DNA of 64,000 nt from Hyphomicrobiales bacterium (GTDB taxonomy: Bacteria; Pseudomonadota; Alphaproteobacteria; Rhizobiales; Rhizobiaceae): the NCBI GenBank assembly GCA_017305935.1, contig JAFKJU010000028.1, positions 1-64,000 of the forward strand, read 5' to 3'. Both the position numbers and the translations under genes were made by a program. Below are positions 10,836 to 20,764 of this stretch, in pieces. The stretch's first letter is position 1. Each line of letters starts with the position of its first letter. The notes under the pieces were generated by a model. The model did no database searches. It was not told where the DNA came from and saw only the letters and a program-made list of their open reading frames with translations.

Positions 10836-11255
10836 ATGACGGCTGAAAACGCCAGGACTGTTGAAGGCAGGCTGCGCCATCATGGGCTGCGCCCGACGCG
10901 TCAACGCATCGCACTCGCCGACCTGCTGTTCGCCAAGGGCGACCGGCACCTGACGGTCGAGGAACTGCATGAAGAGGCGGTGGCCGCCAATGTGCCCGTC
11001 TCGCTCGCCACCGTCTACAATACGCTCCACCAGTTCACCGAGGCCGGGCTGATCCGGGTTCTCGCCGTCGAAAGCGCGAAGACCTATTTCGACACCAATA
11101 CCTCCGACCATCACCATTTCTTCGTCGAAGGCCGCAACGAGATTCTCGACCTGCCGCTCAGCAACCTGACGATCGAAAACCTGCCGGAGCCGCCGGAGGG
11201 CATGGAAATCGCCCATGTCGACGTGGTGATTCGCCTGCGTCCCAAGGCAGGCTGA
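10836..11255 (+). CDS. irr: Iron response regulator Irr (Fur family)
   Basis: Irr is a haem-responsive Fur-family repressor/activator that adjusts iron uptake and haem synthesis in Rhizobiales. The 139-residue protein has the Fur winged helix (recognition segment VSLATVYNTLHQF, residues 55-67) and the histidine cluster DHHHFF (H92-H94) used for haem binding in rhizobial Irr. The N-terminal GCPWHD haem motif of Bradyrhizobium Irr is absent, as expected for Rhizobium-type Irr. The position next to fabA is diagnostic for the family. Confidence 0.93.
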   Translation: MTAENARTVEGRLRHHGLRPTRQRIALADLLFAKGDRHLTVEELHEEAVAANVPVSLATVYNTLHQFTEAGLIRVLAVESAKTYFDTNTSDHHHFFVEGRNEILDLPLSNLTIENLPEPPEGMEIAHVDVVIRLRPKAG

Positions 11256-11344
11256 GCCTTCTTTCCCCCGCAAGCCTCAAGGGCGACGCAAGGCCGCGCT
11301 GCTAAAGCGGCCTGATATCTGCTCGTCTGCCAGAAGGCTTGATC

Positions 11345-11818
11345 ATGAAACACCGGATTTTCGCGCTGGTCGCCGCCCTGATGTTGGCTGGCTTCCCCCC
11401 TGTCGCTCTTGCCCAGCAGGATCTGATCGGGGATCCGGAAACCTTCGAGAAGAAGCATTTCCAGAAGCAGTGCACCAATGCCCAGTTCGGCGACAACTAC
11501 GTCTCGCGCATCGACATCAACAATGACGGCATCACTGACGCTGTCGTCAACGAGGGCGAGCTGATCTGCGACGGCGTCAAGGGTCCCGATTGCGATGCAG
11601 ACGGCTGCCCCTATAATTTCTATCTGCAGGTGAAGGAGGGCGGCTATTTCATGATGGCCACCGCCCGCATCTACGGCTACGATTTCATCAGGCGCTACGG
11701 CAACATGGTTTTCGTCCTGAAGATGCATCCGCGCTTCTGCGACCGTACCGACAGCGAGCCCTGCCTGATGACGGTGCGCGTGCGCGGCACCAGGATGGTG
11801 ACGTTGTTCAAGAAGTAA
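11345..11818 (+). CDS. Exported protein of unknown function
   Basis: The 157-residue product starts at the ATG at 11345 (AGAAGG upstream). It has a clear Sec signal peptide (MKHRIFALVAALMLAGF, cleavage likely after ALAQ near residue 23). The mature part has five or six cysteines and a DINNDGITDAVV segment that resembles an EF-hand/VCBS-type calcium loop. I do not recognise a named family. It is monocistronic after irr and convergent with the gene that follows. A periplasmic location is the only firm inference. Confidence 0.75.
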   Translation: MKHRIFALVAALMLAGFPPVALAQQDLIGDPETFEKKHFQKQCTNAQFGDNYVSRIDINNDGITDAVVNEGELICDGVKGPDCDADGCPYNFYLQVKEGGYFMMATARIYGYDFIRRYGNMVFVLKMHPRFCDRTDSEPCLMTVRVRGTRMVTLFKK

Positions 11819-11824
11819 TTGCCG

Positions 11825-12610
11825 TTAACGCGGAAACAACGTGTTGGTGCGCCCGGTCAGGTAATAGGCAAGCAGCCCTGTCCATTCCCGCGTCGCCGTG
11901 GTCATCAATTGCGCGTTCAGCGACGGCTGGGTGAAGTCGAAGCCGAAGACTTCATCGCCACGGGTGCGATAATCGGTCGGCCATGGGGTCATCGCCAGGT
12001 CGGCCTTGCGCGTCAGGCCCATGGCGCGCGGCATGTGGAAGGCGGAGGTCACCAGCATGCAATCCTTCAAGCCGCGCTCGTCGAGAAAGCCTTTCAGGTT
12101 CTGCACGTTCTCGAAGGTGGTGCGCGAGGTCGTCTCCTGGATCAGCCTGTCGGCCTCGATGCCGAAGGCCGGGAAGAAGCGTTCGGCGACGATTGCGTCG
12201 CCCTCGTATTTGCCGCTGATCGAGCCATCGCCGCCGGAGACCAGGATTTTCGCCTGCGAATAGAGCCGCGCCAGCCGCAGCGTTTCGACGAAGCGGTCGC
12301 CTGCCTGGTTGAGTTCGAAGCCGCCGCGCCGCGTGGTGACGTCGGTTTCGAAACCGCCGCCCAGCACGACGATGCAGGCGACATCGGCCGGGGCGGCGGG
12401 GCGGGCAATGCGGTCTTCCAGCGTCTGCAGCAACACCGCGCCCGCCGTGGTGAACAGCGTCACGAACAGCACGAGGCTGGCGAAGACTGCCAGCAGGCTG
12501 CGCAACCGTTTCCAGCGCGCCATCCCTGCCAGCAGGCTGGCGACGATCAGCAGGAAGGACAGGGAGAGCGGCTGGATCACCAGCCAGGCCAGTTTCGACA
12601 ACAGGAACAT
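11825..12610 (-). CDS. YdcF/DUF218 family membrane protein
   Basis: The product has 261 residues from the ATG at 12610 (MFLLSKLAWLVIQPLS). Two N-terminal membrane helices (about 1-27 and 35-60) precede a Rossmann-like DUF218 domain with VVLGGG, VSGGDGS and the TTSRTTFENVQN stretch, then TSAFHMPRA. E. coli YdcF, SanA and ElyC (envelope maintenance) share this domain; the biochemical role is unsettled. It lies 10 nt after the TMEM43-family gene, so the two form an operon. Confidence 0.85.
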   Translation of the reverse strand: MFLLSKLAWLVIQPLSLSFLLIVASLLAGMARWKRLRSLLAVFASLVLFVTLFTTAGAVLLQTLEDRIARPAAPADVACIVVLGGGFETDVTTRRGGFELNQAGDRFVETLRLARLYSQAKILVSGGDGSISGKYEGDAIVAERFFPAFGIEADRLIQETTSRTTFENVQNLKGFLDERGLKDCMLVTSAFHMPRAMGLTRKADLAMTPWPTDYRTRGDEVFGFDFTQPSLNAQLMTTATREWTGLLAYYLTGRTNTLFPR

Positions 12611-12620
12611 GGGACGCGTC

Positions 12621-13811
12621 TCAGGCTGTGGGGCGGCCGAAGCCGGTGGGCAACGGCGCTGCCGGGCGCGCAGCACGCCGACGCAGCGCGACGATGCCGG
12701 CCGCGACTGCCACGCCGGCGGCGACGATGCCGATCGCCAGCAGCGGCCGGTAGGCGATCCAGCCGATGGCGATGACCACGGGGCCAAGAACGGCGGTTGC
12801 GGCAAAGGCGATCAGCGAGGTGCCGAAACCGACGATCGAGCCTACGAAGGGGATGAGATCGGCGGCGACGCCGAGGATCGACAGGATGAAGGCGAAGCCG
12901 ATGAACATGCCGAGCAACCCGCCGGCGCGCACGATCCAGGTGATGACCGTGTTTTCGGTCTTGGCGCTTTCGAACATCTCGTCGGCGGTGCTGTCGCCGG
13001 CCGCACTCAGGAACAGCTCGCGGCCGTTGCTGGTCTTGTAGGGGCGCAGGCTGTCGCCGCGCTGCGCGCCGATGAAGCTCGCGGCGGCAAGATCGATCCG
13101 GCGATAGCTGATCTTGAGGTCTCCGACCTGCGGCCCGCGCGGATCGTTGCCGACATAGAGGAGATTGTTGTGCACCTGAACGTTCTGTCCGCCCATGGCG
13201 TTTCGGAAGGCGGCGATGGCATCGGCGCCGGGAATGATGGTCTTTTCGCTGCCGAGCGCCGCGACACGGTTTCCGGGCAGGGTGAAGGCGCCGACCGTCG
13301 CGGTCTCGACGGTGAACCGGGCGCTGTCGACGGCGCGCTGCGGATTGGAATGGCCGTCCGGCTGGCGGAACTGGCTGGAATCGACGTCGGTGGCGCGCCA
13401 TTCCTTGGAGTAGTTGTAGGTGGTGACGGTTTCCTCGCTGCCGCCGAGCTTCTTTTCGGTCTTGGATTCCGAATGCTCGACCCATTGATACATCTCGACG
13501 TCGCGCACCAGCCCGACCGCCTTGTCGGCGCGGATGCCGTAGATGTCGTCGCCGGGCGTGCCGACCGGGGTGACGGGACCGGAAATATGCACCAGCTTGC
13601 CGTCATTGGCGGCATCCACCGTGCCGGCATCGACGGAGACGACGAGGCCGGCGCCCTCGACCAGGGCACGGTAGGTCTTGATCGCCCGGCCCTCGTTCCA
13701 GAACAGGAGCACGGTGGTGGCGATGACCAGCACGATGCCGACGAGAATGCGCATCAGCGCGCCCTTCAGCCGCGCGAACCAGGAGGTGGTGGTCGTTTCC
13801 GTAAAGCTCAT
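12621..13811 (-). CDS. TMEM43/LUMA family membrane protein
   Basis: The 396-residue protein has an N-terminal membrane helix (about 20-38, containing LVIATTVLLFWNEGRA), a long hydrophilic central domain and three or more C-terminal helices (about 288-370). This is the layout of the TMEM43 (LUMA, DUF1625) family, known from animals and scattered bacteria. The FWNEGRA motif right after the first helix is characteristic. Its bacterial role is unknown. It is the first gene of a two-gene operon with the DUF218 protein, which suggests a shared envelope function (inference). Confidence 0.8.
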   Translation of the reverse strand: MSFTETTTTSWFARLKGALMRILVGIVLVIATTVLLFWNEGRAIKTYRALVEGAGLVVSVDAGTVDAANDGKLVHISGPVTPVGTPGDDIYGIRADKAVGLVRDVEMYQWVEHSESKTEKKLGGSEETVTTYNYSKEWRATDVDSSQFRQPDGHSNPQRAVDSARFTVETATVGAFTLPGNRVAALGSEKTIIPGADAIAAFRNAMGGQNVQVHNNLLYVGNDPRGPQVGDLKISYRRIDLAAASFIGAQRGDSLRPYKTSNGRELFLSAAGDSTADEMFESAKTENTVITWIVRAGGLLGMFIGFAFILSILGVAADLIPFVGSIVGFGTSLIAFAATAVLGPVVIAIGWIAYRPLLAIGIVAAGVAVAAGIVALRRRAARPAAPLPTGFGRPTA

Positions 13812-13901
13812 CGGTTCCTCTTTGGCGGGTTGGGCGGGGCGCGGGCGTTGCGCTCTCCCGTCCTACCGCCTGAATCTCAAGGCTTCGTGAAGGCAGGAGC
13901 C

Positions 13902-14597
13902 TCAGCGCGCCGCGCGCTGGCCGAAGCGGCGTTGCAGATGATGCGGCACGATCAGCGTGGCGAGCGCCAGCGTCATTGCAAAGCCGGCGACGATCTTCAG
14001 CGCCTGCGGCTGCAGCCATTGGGCGAGCATGGCCCCTGAAATGGCGCCGGAGACCATGCCAAGCCAGGGAATGAGCTGGATCGTCCAGTCGAACCGGCGC
14101 TCGCCGAGCAGGAAACGGCCGATGCCGCGCCCGAAGCGCGACAGAGCGCCGGTGACATAGGTGAGCCCGATCGGCAGCCCCTCGATATGCTCGACCGTCG
14201 CATTGACCATGCCCATGGCCAGCACCACGAGCGCGAATTGCAGGAGCGGCAGCGACTCCGTGTCGACGAGCGCGGCGAGGCCGATCGTCAGGCTGACGCA
14301 GGCGAGCACGGTGAATACCCGGCGCGACGCCAGATGCGCGACGACGACGCCCAGGGCATTGCCGATGACGAACAGCAGGATGGCGAGCAGCAGCGTCAGC
14401 GCATGCGCCAGATCGCTGCGGGCGAGCGCGATCGCCGCGCGCGTGGTGTTGCCGGTCATGAAGGACACGAAGTCGCCTGTTATCACCAGCCCCACCGCGT
14501 CGGTCATCCCGGCCAGGAAGGAAATGGCCGCCACCAGCGCCAGCCCGGTGCCGGTGCGCCGGGCGTGAACGATCCGCCGCCTGCGTTGTCGCGTCAT
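13902..14597 (-). CDS. DUF1275 (YoaK-like) membrane protein
   Basis: The 231-residue, very hydrophobic protein has about six membrane segments. It carries the DUF1275 signature near the N-terminus (FLAGMTDAVGLVITGDFVSF, then MTGNTTR). The family is widespread in bacteria and has been suggested to be a transporter, without a firm substrate. It is transcribed alone. The 258-bp gap to the cyclase gene holds no other gene I can support. Confidence 0.85.
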   Translation of the reverse strand: MTRQRRRRIVHARRTGTGLALVAAISFLAGMTDAVGLVITGDFVSFMTGNTTRAAIALARSDLAHALTLLLAILLFVIGNALGVVVAHLASRRVFTVLACVSLTIGLAALVDTESLPLLQFALVVLAMGMVNATVEHIEGLPIGLTYVTGALSRFGRGIGRFLLGERRFDWTIQLIPWLGMVSGAISGAMLAQWLQPQALKIVAGFAMTLALATLIVPHHLQRRFGQRAAR

Positions 14598-14873
14598 GGA
14601 TGGACTGGCCCCGATTCTCCTGAACTGCCCCGGCCCTCAGAAAAGGCAGGCGAGGCCCCGCTGTCAATCCGCGACGGAATTTTCACCGGTGTGGCGCGCT
14701 TGCGCTTTCGAATCGGCCGCGCCGATCCTATATCAAGCTTAGCATTTCCGGAAAAATTCCGCTGGAGATGCGTCGAAACGTAGAATGTCATCCTGCTTCG
14801 GCGGCGATGACAAGGGTTTCCGGTCTGCCGGCGTCTTTGCCGCAACCGGCGCCTTTTGGAGCAGTCCCCTTCC

Positions 14874-16115
14874 GTGAACGCAGAGCAGACACTTCCTGAC
14901 GACATACAGGCCGGACAGTGGCCGAGACGGCGCAGCGCCATTCTCGACTGGCTGCTGGTCGGCACGCGTCATGTCCAGTATATGGACGATATCTTCCTTC
15001 TCCTGTGCGGAAAGCTGCACGAGGCAGGCCTGCCGCTCGGCCGGGTGACGCTGCATCTGCGCACGCTGCATCCGCAATGGCTGGGCGTACGCTTCCTGTG
15101 GCAGCCGGGTATGGAAAAACCGAAATTCGACACGTTCGGCCACGGAATCGAGAAGACCGCGCAATATCTCATGAGCCCGATCCACGCGCTTTACCAGGGC
15201 GTCGATCTGGTGCGCCAGCGCCTCGACGATCCGTCCGCGCGCCTCGGTCGCTGGTATCAGCTTTATGACGAACTGATCGCCGAAGGGCTAACCGACTACG
15301 TCGCCTGGCCGCTGGAACATACCTTCGGCAAGCGCCAGGTCGTCACCTTTTCCTGCAATCGCAAGGGCGGCTTTTCGGCAGACGAGATCGCCTTCCTCAC
15401 CGACCTCCTGCCGGTGCTGGCGCTGGTCAGCGAAATCCGCATGAAGAACCGGCTGGCGCGCACGCTGCTGGAAACCTATGTCGGCCCGCATGCCAGCGAG
15501 CAGATTCTCGCCGGCGCCACAACGCGCGGCAGCGGCGCCACGGTCGGCGCCGCCATCCTCGTCTGCGACATGCGTGATTTCACCACGATTTCCGACCATT
15601 GGCCACGCGACGACGTCATCGAGCGGTTGAACGCCTATTTCGACGCGCTCTCCGGCCCGATCGAGCGCCATGGCGGCGAGATCCTGAAATTCATGGGCGA
15701 TGGATTGCTGGCGATCTTTCCCCTGAGCGACCCCGATGCCGGCCCGAAGCTGCTGGCCGCCATCGCCGAGGCGCGGCTTGCGCTTGCCGAACTCGACGTC
15801 GCCTGCCGCGACAAGGGCCAGCCGGCGCTCGCCTACGGCATCGGCGTGCATGTCGGCGATGTCATGTACGGCAATATCGGCTCGCGCCAGCGGCTGGATT
15901 TCACCGTCATCGGCCCGGCGGTCAATGTCACCGCAAGGCTGGAGGCGTTGACCAAGGAACTTGGCCGGCCGATCCTGCTCTCCGGCGCCTTCGTCGACAT
16001 GGCCGATTGCCGCGACCGCGTCGAATGGCTGGGCAGCCATCCCTTGCGCGGCCTCGGCGAGCCGGTCGACGTCTTCGCCTATCCGCGCGAAGATATCGTC
16101 TTGCCCACCCGTTAA
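14874..16115 (+). CDS. Class III adenylate cyclase
   Basis: The protein makes cAMP from ATP and is cytosolic. The GTG at 14874 gives 413 residues; a TTG at 14856 would add six. Residues ~1-195 form an uncharacterised N-terminal regulatory domain. The C-terminal catalytic domain has both metal aspartates (CDMRDF and MGDG) and the asparagine/arginine pair in VNVTARLE. The adenine-selecting Lys and Asp positions (LKFMGD and RLDFTVIG) point to an adenylate rather than guanylate cyclase. Its stop codon shares bases with that of kup on the other strand. Confidence 0.88.
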   Translation: MNAEQTLPDDIQAGQWPRRRSAILDWLLVGTRHVQYMDDIFLLLCGKLHEAGLPLGRVTLHLRTLHPQWLGVRFLWQPGMEKPKFDTFGHGIEKTAQYLMSPIHALYQGVDLVRQRLDDPSARLGRWYQLYDELIAEGLTDYVAWPLEHTFGKRQVVTFSCNRKGGFSADEIAFLTDLLPVLALVSEIRMKNRLARTLLETYVGPHASEQILAGATTRGSGATVGAAILVCDMRDFTTISDHWPRDDVIERLNAYFDALSGPIERHGGEILKFMGDGLLAIFPLSDPDAGPKLLAAIAEARLALAELDVACRDKGQPALAYGIGVHVGDVMYGNIGSRQRLDFTVIGPAVNVTARLEALTKELGRPILLSGAFVDMADCRDRVEWLGSHPLRGLGEPVDVFAYPREDIVLPTR

Positions 16116-18016
16116 ATCACCATCTGCTCACCCAGTTCCACGACGCGGTTGCTGGGAAGCTGGAAATATTCGGAAGGATCGATGGCGAAGCCGGCCATGG
16201 CGATGAACAGCTTGTCCTGCCAGTTCGGCAGGCCGGAATTGGGATCGCCGACGAACTTGCGCCGCCCGACATAAAACGATGTCGACATGATCTCGAATTT
16301 CAGCCCCGCCTGACGGCAGAGCGTCAGCGCCTGCGAAACGTTCGGCGTTTCCATGAAGCCGAAATGCAGCTCCAGCCGGGTGAAGCGCTCCGACAGCCGG
16401 GTGATGACGAAACGCTCCTCCTCCGGCACCACCGGGCGCGAGGCGGTATGGACGTTGAGCACCACGTTCTGGTCGTGCAGGACGTGGTTGTGCTTGAGAT
16501 TGTGCAGGAGCACGCCCGGCGTCTTGTCGGGCACGCTGGTCAGGAAGATCGCCGTGCCCGGCACCCGCACCGGCGCGTTTGCCGAGGGGCGCTCGATCAT
16601 CTCGATGAAGGAGTGCAGCGGAATGTCGGCGGTGGCGGATTTTTCCCGCACCAGCGAGACGCCGCGCTTCCAGGTCCACATCATCGTCATCAGCACGGCG
16701 GCGATGGTGACCGGGATATAGCCGCCGTCATGGATTTTCAACAGGTTGGCGCTGAGAAAGATGCATTCCAGCACGAAGAGCGGCGCAAGCACCGCAGCGG
16801 TGGTCGCCGCCGTCCAGCCGCGCACCACCCTGAGATACTGGAAGGCGAGGATCGTGGTCATCACCATGGCGCCGGTGACCGAAATGCCATAGGCCGTCGC
16901 CAGCGCTTCGGAGCTGCCGAATTCGAGGATGAGGATCAGCACGCCGATGAGCAGCACGGTGTTGACGGCGGGAACGTAGATCTGCCCGGTATTGGTCTCC
17001 GAGGTGAAGCAGATCTCCAGCCGCGGCAGGAAGCCGAGATGGATCGCCTGGCGCGCCAGCGAGAAGGCGCCGGTGATCACCGCCTGGCTGGCGATGATCG
17101 TCGCGGCGGTGGCGAGGATGACCACCGGCAGGATCGCCCATTCCGGAAACATCAGGTAGAAGGGGTTGGTCGCCGCTTGCGGATTCTTCAGCACCAGCGC
17201 CCCCTGGCCGAGATAGTTCAGCGCCAGCGACGGAAACACGACCACGAACCAGGCCCACTGGATCGGCCGCCGCCCGAAATGCCCGAGATCGGCATAAAGC
17301 GCCTCGGCGCCGGTGACGGTCAGGAACACGGCGCCGAGCACGACCAGTCCGACGAAACCGGCATGGGAGACGAATTCGATCGCATGCCATGGATTGAGCG
17401 CCGTGAAGATCGACAGGTCGTCGGCGATATGGGAGATGCCGCCGAGCGCCATGACCACGAACCATAACAGCATGATCGGCCCGAAAAACTGCGACACCGC
17501 CGCCGTGCCGCGCGATTGCACCAGGAACAGCGCCAGCATCATCGCCACCGCGAGCGGCAGCACATAGGGCGACAGCGTCGGCGTCACCAGCTTCAGGCCC
17601 TCGATCGCCGAGAGCACCGACAGCGCAGGTGTGATCATCGCATCGCCGATGAACAGCGCCGCCCCGATGATGCCGGCGAAGAAGAAGATGCCGGCGTGCC
17701 GGCTCACCTTCTTGGTGAGCAGCGCCAGCAGCGACAGCGTGCCGCCTTCGCCGTCATTGTCGGCGCGCAGCAGGAACAGCACATATTTGACCGTGACGAT
17801 CAGCGTCAGCGTCCAGAGCATCAGCGAGATCAGGCCTATGACCTCATGCGGCGTCACGCCGTCATGCATGAAGGGCCGCAGCGCCTCGCGGAAGGCATAA
17901 AGCGGGCTCGTGCCGATATCGCCGTAGACCACGCCGATGGCGCCGAGAACGAGAACGGGCAGGGACCGGGATTTCGTAGCGCCATGCAGGTCGCTTGCCG
18001 GGGAAGAGGTGCTCAT
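16112..18016 (-). CDS. kup: Low-affinity potassium transporter Kup
   Basis: Kup is a K+/H+ symporter of the inner membrane. The 634-residue protein has the family opening [20 protein letters not shown], twelve predicted membrane segments over the first ~430 residues and the usual cytoplasmic C-terminal domain. Conserved glycine/aspartate residues of helix 1 (YGDIGTSP) are intact. It is monocistronic and convergent with the adenylate cyclase gene, overlapping it by 4 bp at the stop codons. The 294-bp gap upstream (18017-18310) shows no further gene. Confidence 0.95.
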   Translation of the reverse strand: MSTSSPASDLHGATKSRSLPVLVLGAIGVVYGDIGTSPLYAFREALRPFMHDGVTPHEVIGLISLMLWTLTLIVTVKYVLFLLRADNDGEGGTLSLLALLTKKVSRHAGIFFFAGIIGAALFIGDAMITPALSVLSAIEGLKLVTPTLSPYVLPLAVAMMLALFLVQSRGTAAVSQFFGPIMLLWFVVMALGGISHIADDLSIFTALNPWHAIEFVSHAGFVGLVVLGAVFLTVTGAEALYADLGHFGRRPIQWAWFVVVFPSLALNYLGQGALVLKNPQAATNPFYLMFPEWAILPVVILATAATIIASQAVITGAFSLARQAIHLGFLPRLEICFTSETNTGQIYVPAVNTVLLIGVLILILEFGSSEALATAYGISVTGAMVMTTILAFQYLRVVRGWTAATTAAVLAPLFVLECIFLSANLLKIHDGGYIPVTIAAVLMTMMWTWKRGVSLVREKSATADIPLHSFIEMIERPSANAPVRVPGTAIFLTSVPDKTPGVLLHNLKHNHVLHDQNVVLNVHTASRPVVPEEERFVITRLSERFTRLELHFGFMETPNVSQALTLCRQAGLKFEIMSTSFYVGRRKFVGDPNSGLPNWQDKLFIAMAGFAIDPSEYFQLPSNRVVELGEQMVI

Positions 18017-18310
18017 GAAGTTTCCGAAAAAGAGTGGCCCTCATGATATCGTGCGAAATGGCCTCGGGGCAATGTCCGCCGGCAGCCGCGTTTCCGGTTG
18101 AGAGCCGGGTCGCCAAGGCTGGGCCTGACGGCGAAAAATGGGGCAGGGGATCCATGAAATGGCCGCCTTGTGGCCGCGCCTTCTCTCTTCTGCGTCATTT
18201 TCTTTCCGGCTTCCCTCGCTATACGCTGCAGTTCGACGGCGATTCGCGGAGTGCGAACGCTTTCAGCCCGAATCGGAAAGAGGGGCAGTTTTCCAGAAGA
18301 AGGATCCTCC

Positions 18311-19471
18311 ATGGTTGGTTATGTCTTGGAACAGGGAAAGTGGGGCTCGGGCTTCCTCGGCCAGAGCGGCGGCACGGTGCAATGGAGCTTTGCGCTGTCC
18401 AGCCGCCCGGATGGCTACCAGTTCGACGCGGCGATCACCGATTCGGCCTATCAGGGCCTGATCCGCGCCGCGCTCGCCGCCTGGCAGGCGGTCGCCAATA
18501 TCAGCTTCGTGGAAATCGCCGACAGCGCCCAGGCGCAATTGCGGTTCGGCTGGGACGCGATCGACGGCGCCTTCGGCACGGTCGGGGAGGCGCAATATTC
18601 GGGGGCGACCAGCAGGAATGCGCCGTATTTTTCGATCACCGAGGCGGAGGTGCGGTTCGACACGGCGGAAAGCTGGACGACGGACAGCAATTATTCCGCC
18701 AACGACAAGACCAATTTCTTTGCCGTCGCGCTGCATGAGATCGGCCATGCGATCGGCCTCGATCATACCGACGATACGGCCACGATCATGTATCCGATGG
18801 TCACCAGCCTCCACAGCCTGGGAAGCGGCGATATCGCCGGCGTCCAGGCGCTCTATGGCGCCAAGGCGGGGGCGACGCCGACGGTTGGCACCGCCGGCAA
18901 CGACGTGTTCATCGCCACGGCCGGCAACGACACGTTCGATGGCGGCGCCGGGCTCGACACCGTGGTGATGAACGGCGCGCGCGCCAACTTCGGCATTAAG
19001 ATCACCGCGCCGGCAAACGTGACCGTCACCGGCGCTGGCACCGACAATTTCCTCAACATCGAGCGGCTGCAATTCAGCGACGGCACGCTGGCGCTCGATA
19101 CAAGCGGCAATGCCGGCCAGGCCTATCGCATCTACCAGGCTGCCTTCGACCGCACGCCGGATGCGGGCGGCCTGTCCTTCTGGATCAAGTCGATGGACGG
19201 TGGGCGCAGCCTGAACGATGTTGCGACCGGCTTCGTCAACTCCGCCGAATTCGCCTCGGTCTACGGAAGCGCGCCGTCGAACAGCCAGTTCGTCGACAAG
19301 CTCTATCACAACGTGCTGGGACGTGACGGCGAGGCCGGCGGCATCGCCTATTGGAACGGCCGCCTCGATAGCGGCGTCTCGAAGGCAGAGGTTCTCGCCG
19401 GCTTCTCGGAAAGCGCCGAGAACGTCACCGGCGTCAGCGCGAAGGTTGCCGACGGCATCTGGTTCGTGTGA
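18311..19471 (+). CDS. Secreted M10-type metalloprotease with RTX and DUF4214 domains
   Basis: The 386-residue protein starts at the ATG at 18311 (AGAAGGA upstream) and has no Sec signal. Residues ~1-175 are a matrixin/serralysin-like peptidase with the zinc site [11 protein letters not shown] (H142, E143, H146, H152) and a Met-turn (M160). Residues ~192-220 contain hemolysin-type GGxGxDxxx-like repeats ([21 protein letters not shown]). Residues ~250-386 form DUF4214. RTX repeats without a signal peptide imply type I secretion. The C-terminal half is closely related to the convergent neighbour. Substrate unknown. Confidence 0.85.
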
Positions 19472-19492
19472 GAGAACGGAATTACCGCAGGT

Positions 19493-19527
19493 CAGCCATG
19501 GCCGCCCTCGAAGGGCGGCCATGGCTG
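19493..19527. terminator. 16-bp stem between the convergent DUF4214 genes
   Basis: A perfect 16-bp stem (CAGCCATGGCCGCCCT and its complement) around a 3-nt loop sits 20 bases after the protease stop. Only TTT follows on the plus strand. It serves as a barrier between the two converging genes. Confidence 0.7.
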
Positions 19528-19535
19528 TTTCAGAC

Positions 19536-20123
19536 TCAGGTATACCAGATGCCGTCCGAGATCGACGGTGCGACACCGGCGACGTTCTCGGCGCTTTCGG
19601 AGAAGCTCGCCAGCACCCAGCCGCGGGTATGGCCATAGGAAAGCTGGTCGGCCCAGTAGTTGACACCGCTCTGCTCGCCGGTGCGGCCGAGCACGTTGTA
19701 ATAAAGCTCCTGCACGAACTCGCTGTTGCTGAGATTCGGGCCGTACATTTTCCGGAATTCGCTCGAATTGACGAAATCGGCGCCGACATCGACGAGGTTG
19801 GCGCCATTGTCGAGGGTGCGAACCCAGTAACCGAGGCCGCTGGCATCGGGCTTACGGTCGAAAGCGGCCTGGTAGATGCGATAGCCCTGGCCGGCCGCGC
19901 CATCCGTGTCGAAGGCCAGCGTGCCATCGGAAAAATTCAGCCGCTCGATGGAAAACAGCTTGTCGTGCCCGTCATTGATGTAATTGCCGTAGTCACGAAC
20001 GTCCTGCTCGGACTTGGAGTAGACCGTGACGGTGTAATCCTGGCCCTTGCCGCTGAAATAGACGGTGTCCACGCCGGGACCGCCGTAAAACGTCTCATCG
20101 CGCGGTGTCGAATAAAATTTCAT
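19536..20123 (-). CDS. DUF4214 domain protein, paralogue of the neighbouring protease tail
   Basis: The 195-residue protein begins with a short RTX-like segment (DETFYGGPGVDTVYFSG) followed by DUF4214. It shares with the convergent protease the blocks [25 protein letters not shown] and FSESAENV, and the ending SDGIWYT against ADGIWFV. It has no peptidase domain and no Sec signal, so type I secretion is likely here too. It may be a surface or matrix protein related by local duplication. Confidence 0.8.
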   Translation of the reverse strand: MKFYSTPRDETFYGGPGVDTVYFSGKGQDYTVTVYSKSEQDVRDYGNYINDGHDKLFSIERLNFSDGTLAFDTDGAAGQGYRIYQAAFDRKPDASGLGYWVRTLDNGANLVDVGADFVNSSEFRKMYGPNLSNSEFVQELYYNVLGRTGEQSGVNYWADQLSYGHTRGWVLASFSESAENVAGVAPSISDGIWYT

Positions 20124-20528
20124 TCAGGTAATCCTCGTTCGTGGCCCGTGGTTGTTGCGAAAGCAATCCCGCCCGATCGGCATCGGTGGCCGGGATTGCG
20201 TGGAAAACAAGAAGATAGGGCGATCCGCATCCGGTCAAGGTCACGCCCCGAAACGGTCCTGAACCCCCGCCCCTGCCGAAGGGCACCGGTTTCACGTCCC
20301 GTTTTACCATAGATGATAGAGCAATTATGGCGCGGCTTTGGCAGAGCGATAACCTTTCGATTGCACCCGCCGGAAGTTTCCCGCTGATCGGACACGGCCC
20401 GGCAGCGCCCGTTTCCAGCCTGAAGCTTCACACGCCGACGCAAAATCGAATCGACAAGATGGAAGCGCAGAGCAGCAATACGGCCGCAAGTCGCTCTATC
20501 ACATCGCTATGATCATCGGAGGAGGATT
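20124..20528. other. 405-bp gap without a recognisable gene
   Basis: This stretch lies upstream of the minus-strand DUF4214 gene and ends at the 3' end of tRNA-Ala. Two short open frames (61 and 107 codons) are present, but neither has a ribosome-binding site or sensible protein character. The AT-richer segment near 20300-20360 is the most likely place for the DUF4214 promoter. Confidence 0.5.
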
Positions 20529-20604
<76 letters not shown>

Positions 20605-20710
20605 ATCAGAGGGTACCGGGCGAACCGGTTTTCCGGGAACCGTGTCGGCGTCTCGCCGTCGGTTGGCGGGTTATTACTTTGCCGTTTCGGGCTTGGCAAG
20701 CGAAAAAAAC

Positions 20711-20743
20711 AAACCCGGCGATTTTTTTTGAATCGCCGGGTTT
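20711..20743 (-). terminator. Terminator of the FYDLN protein gene
   Basis: A 13-bp stem (AAACCCGGCGATT / AATCGCCGGGTTT) with a T-rich loop lies 22 bases past the stop codon. On the minus strand it is followed by GTTTTTTT. Confidence 0.85.
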
Positions 20744-20764
20744 TGCAAGGGGTTAGCCGGATGC

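Noticed and set aside
15599-17467. 622-codon plus-strand open frame running through kup
   Set aside because: It overlaps the cyclase in another frame and kup antisense. Composition is His/Arg/Gln-rich, as expected for a shadow.
20120-20512. Two short open frames (107 codons minus, 61 codons plus) upstream of tRNA-Ala
   Set aside because: Neither has a ribosome-binding site, plausible composition or family resemblance.
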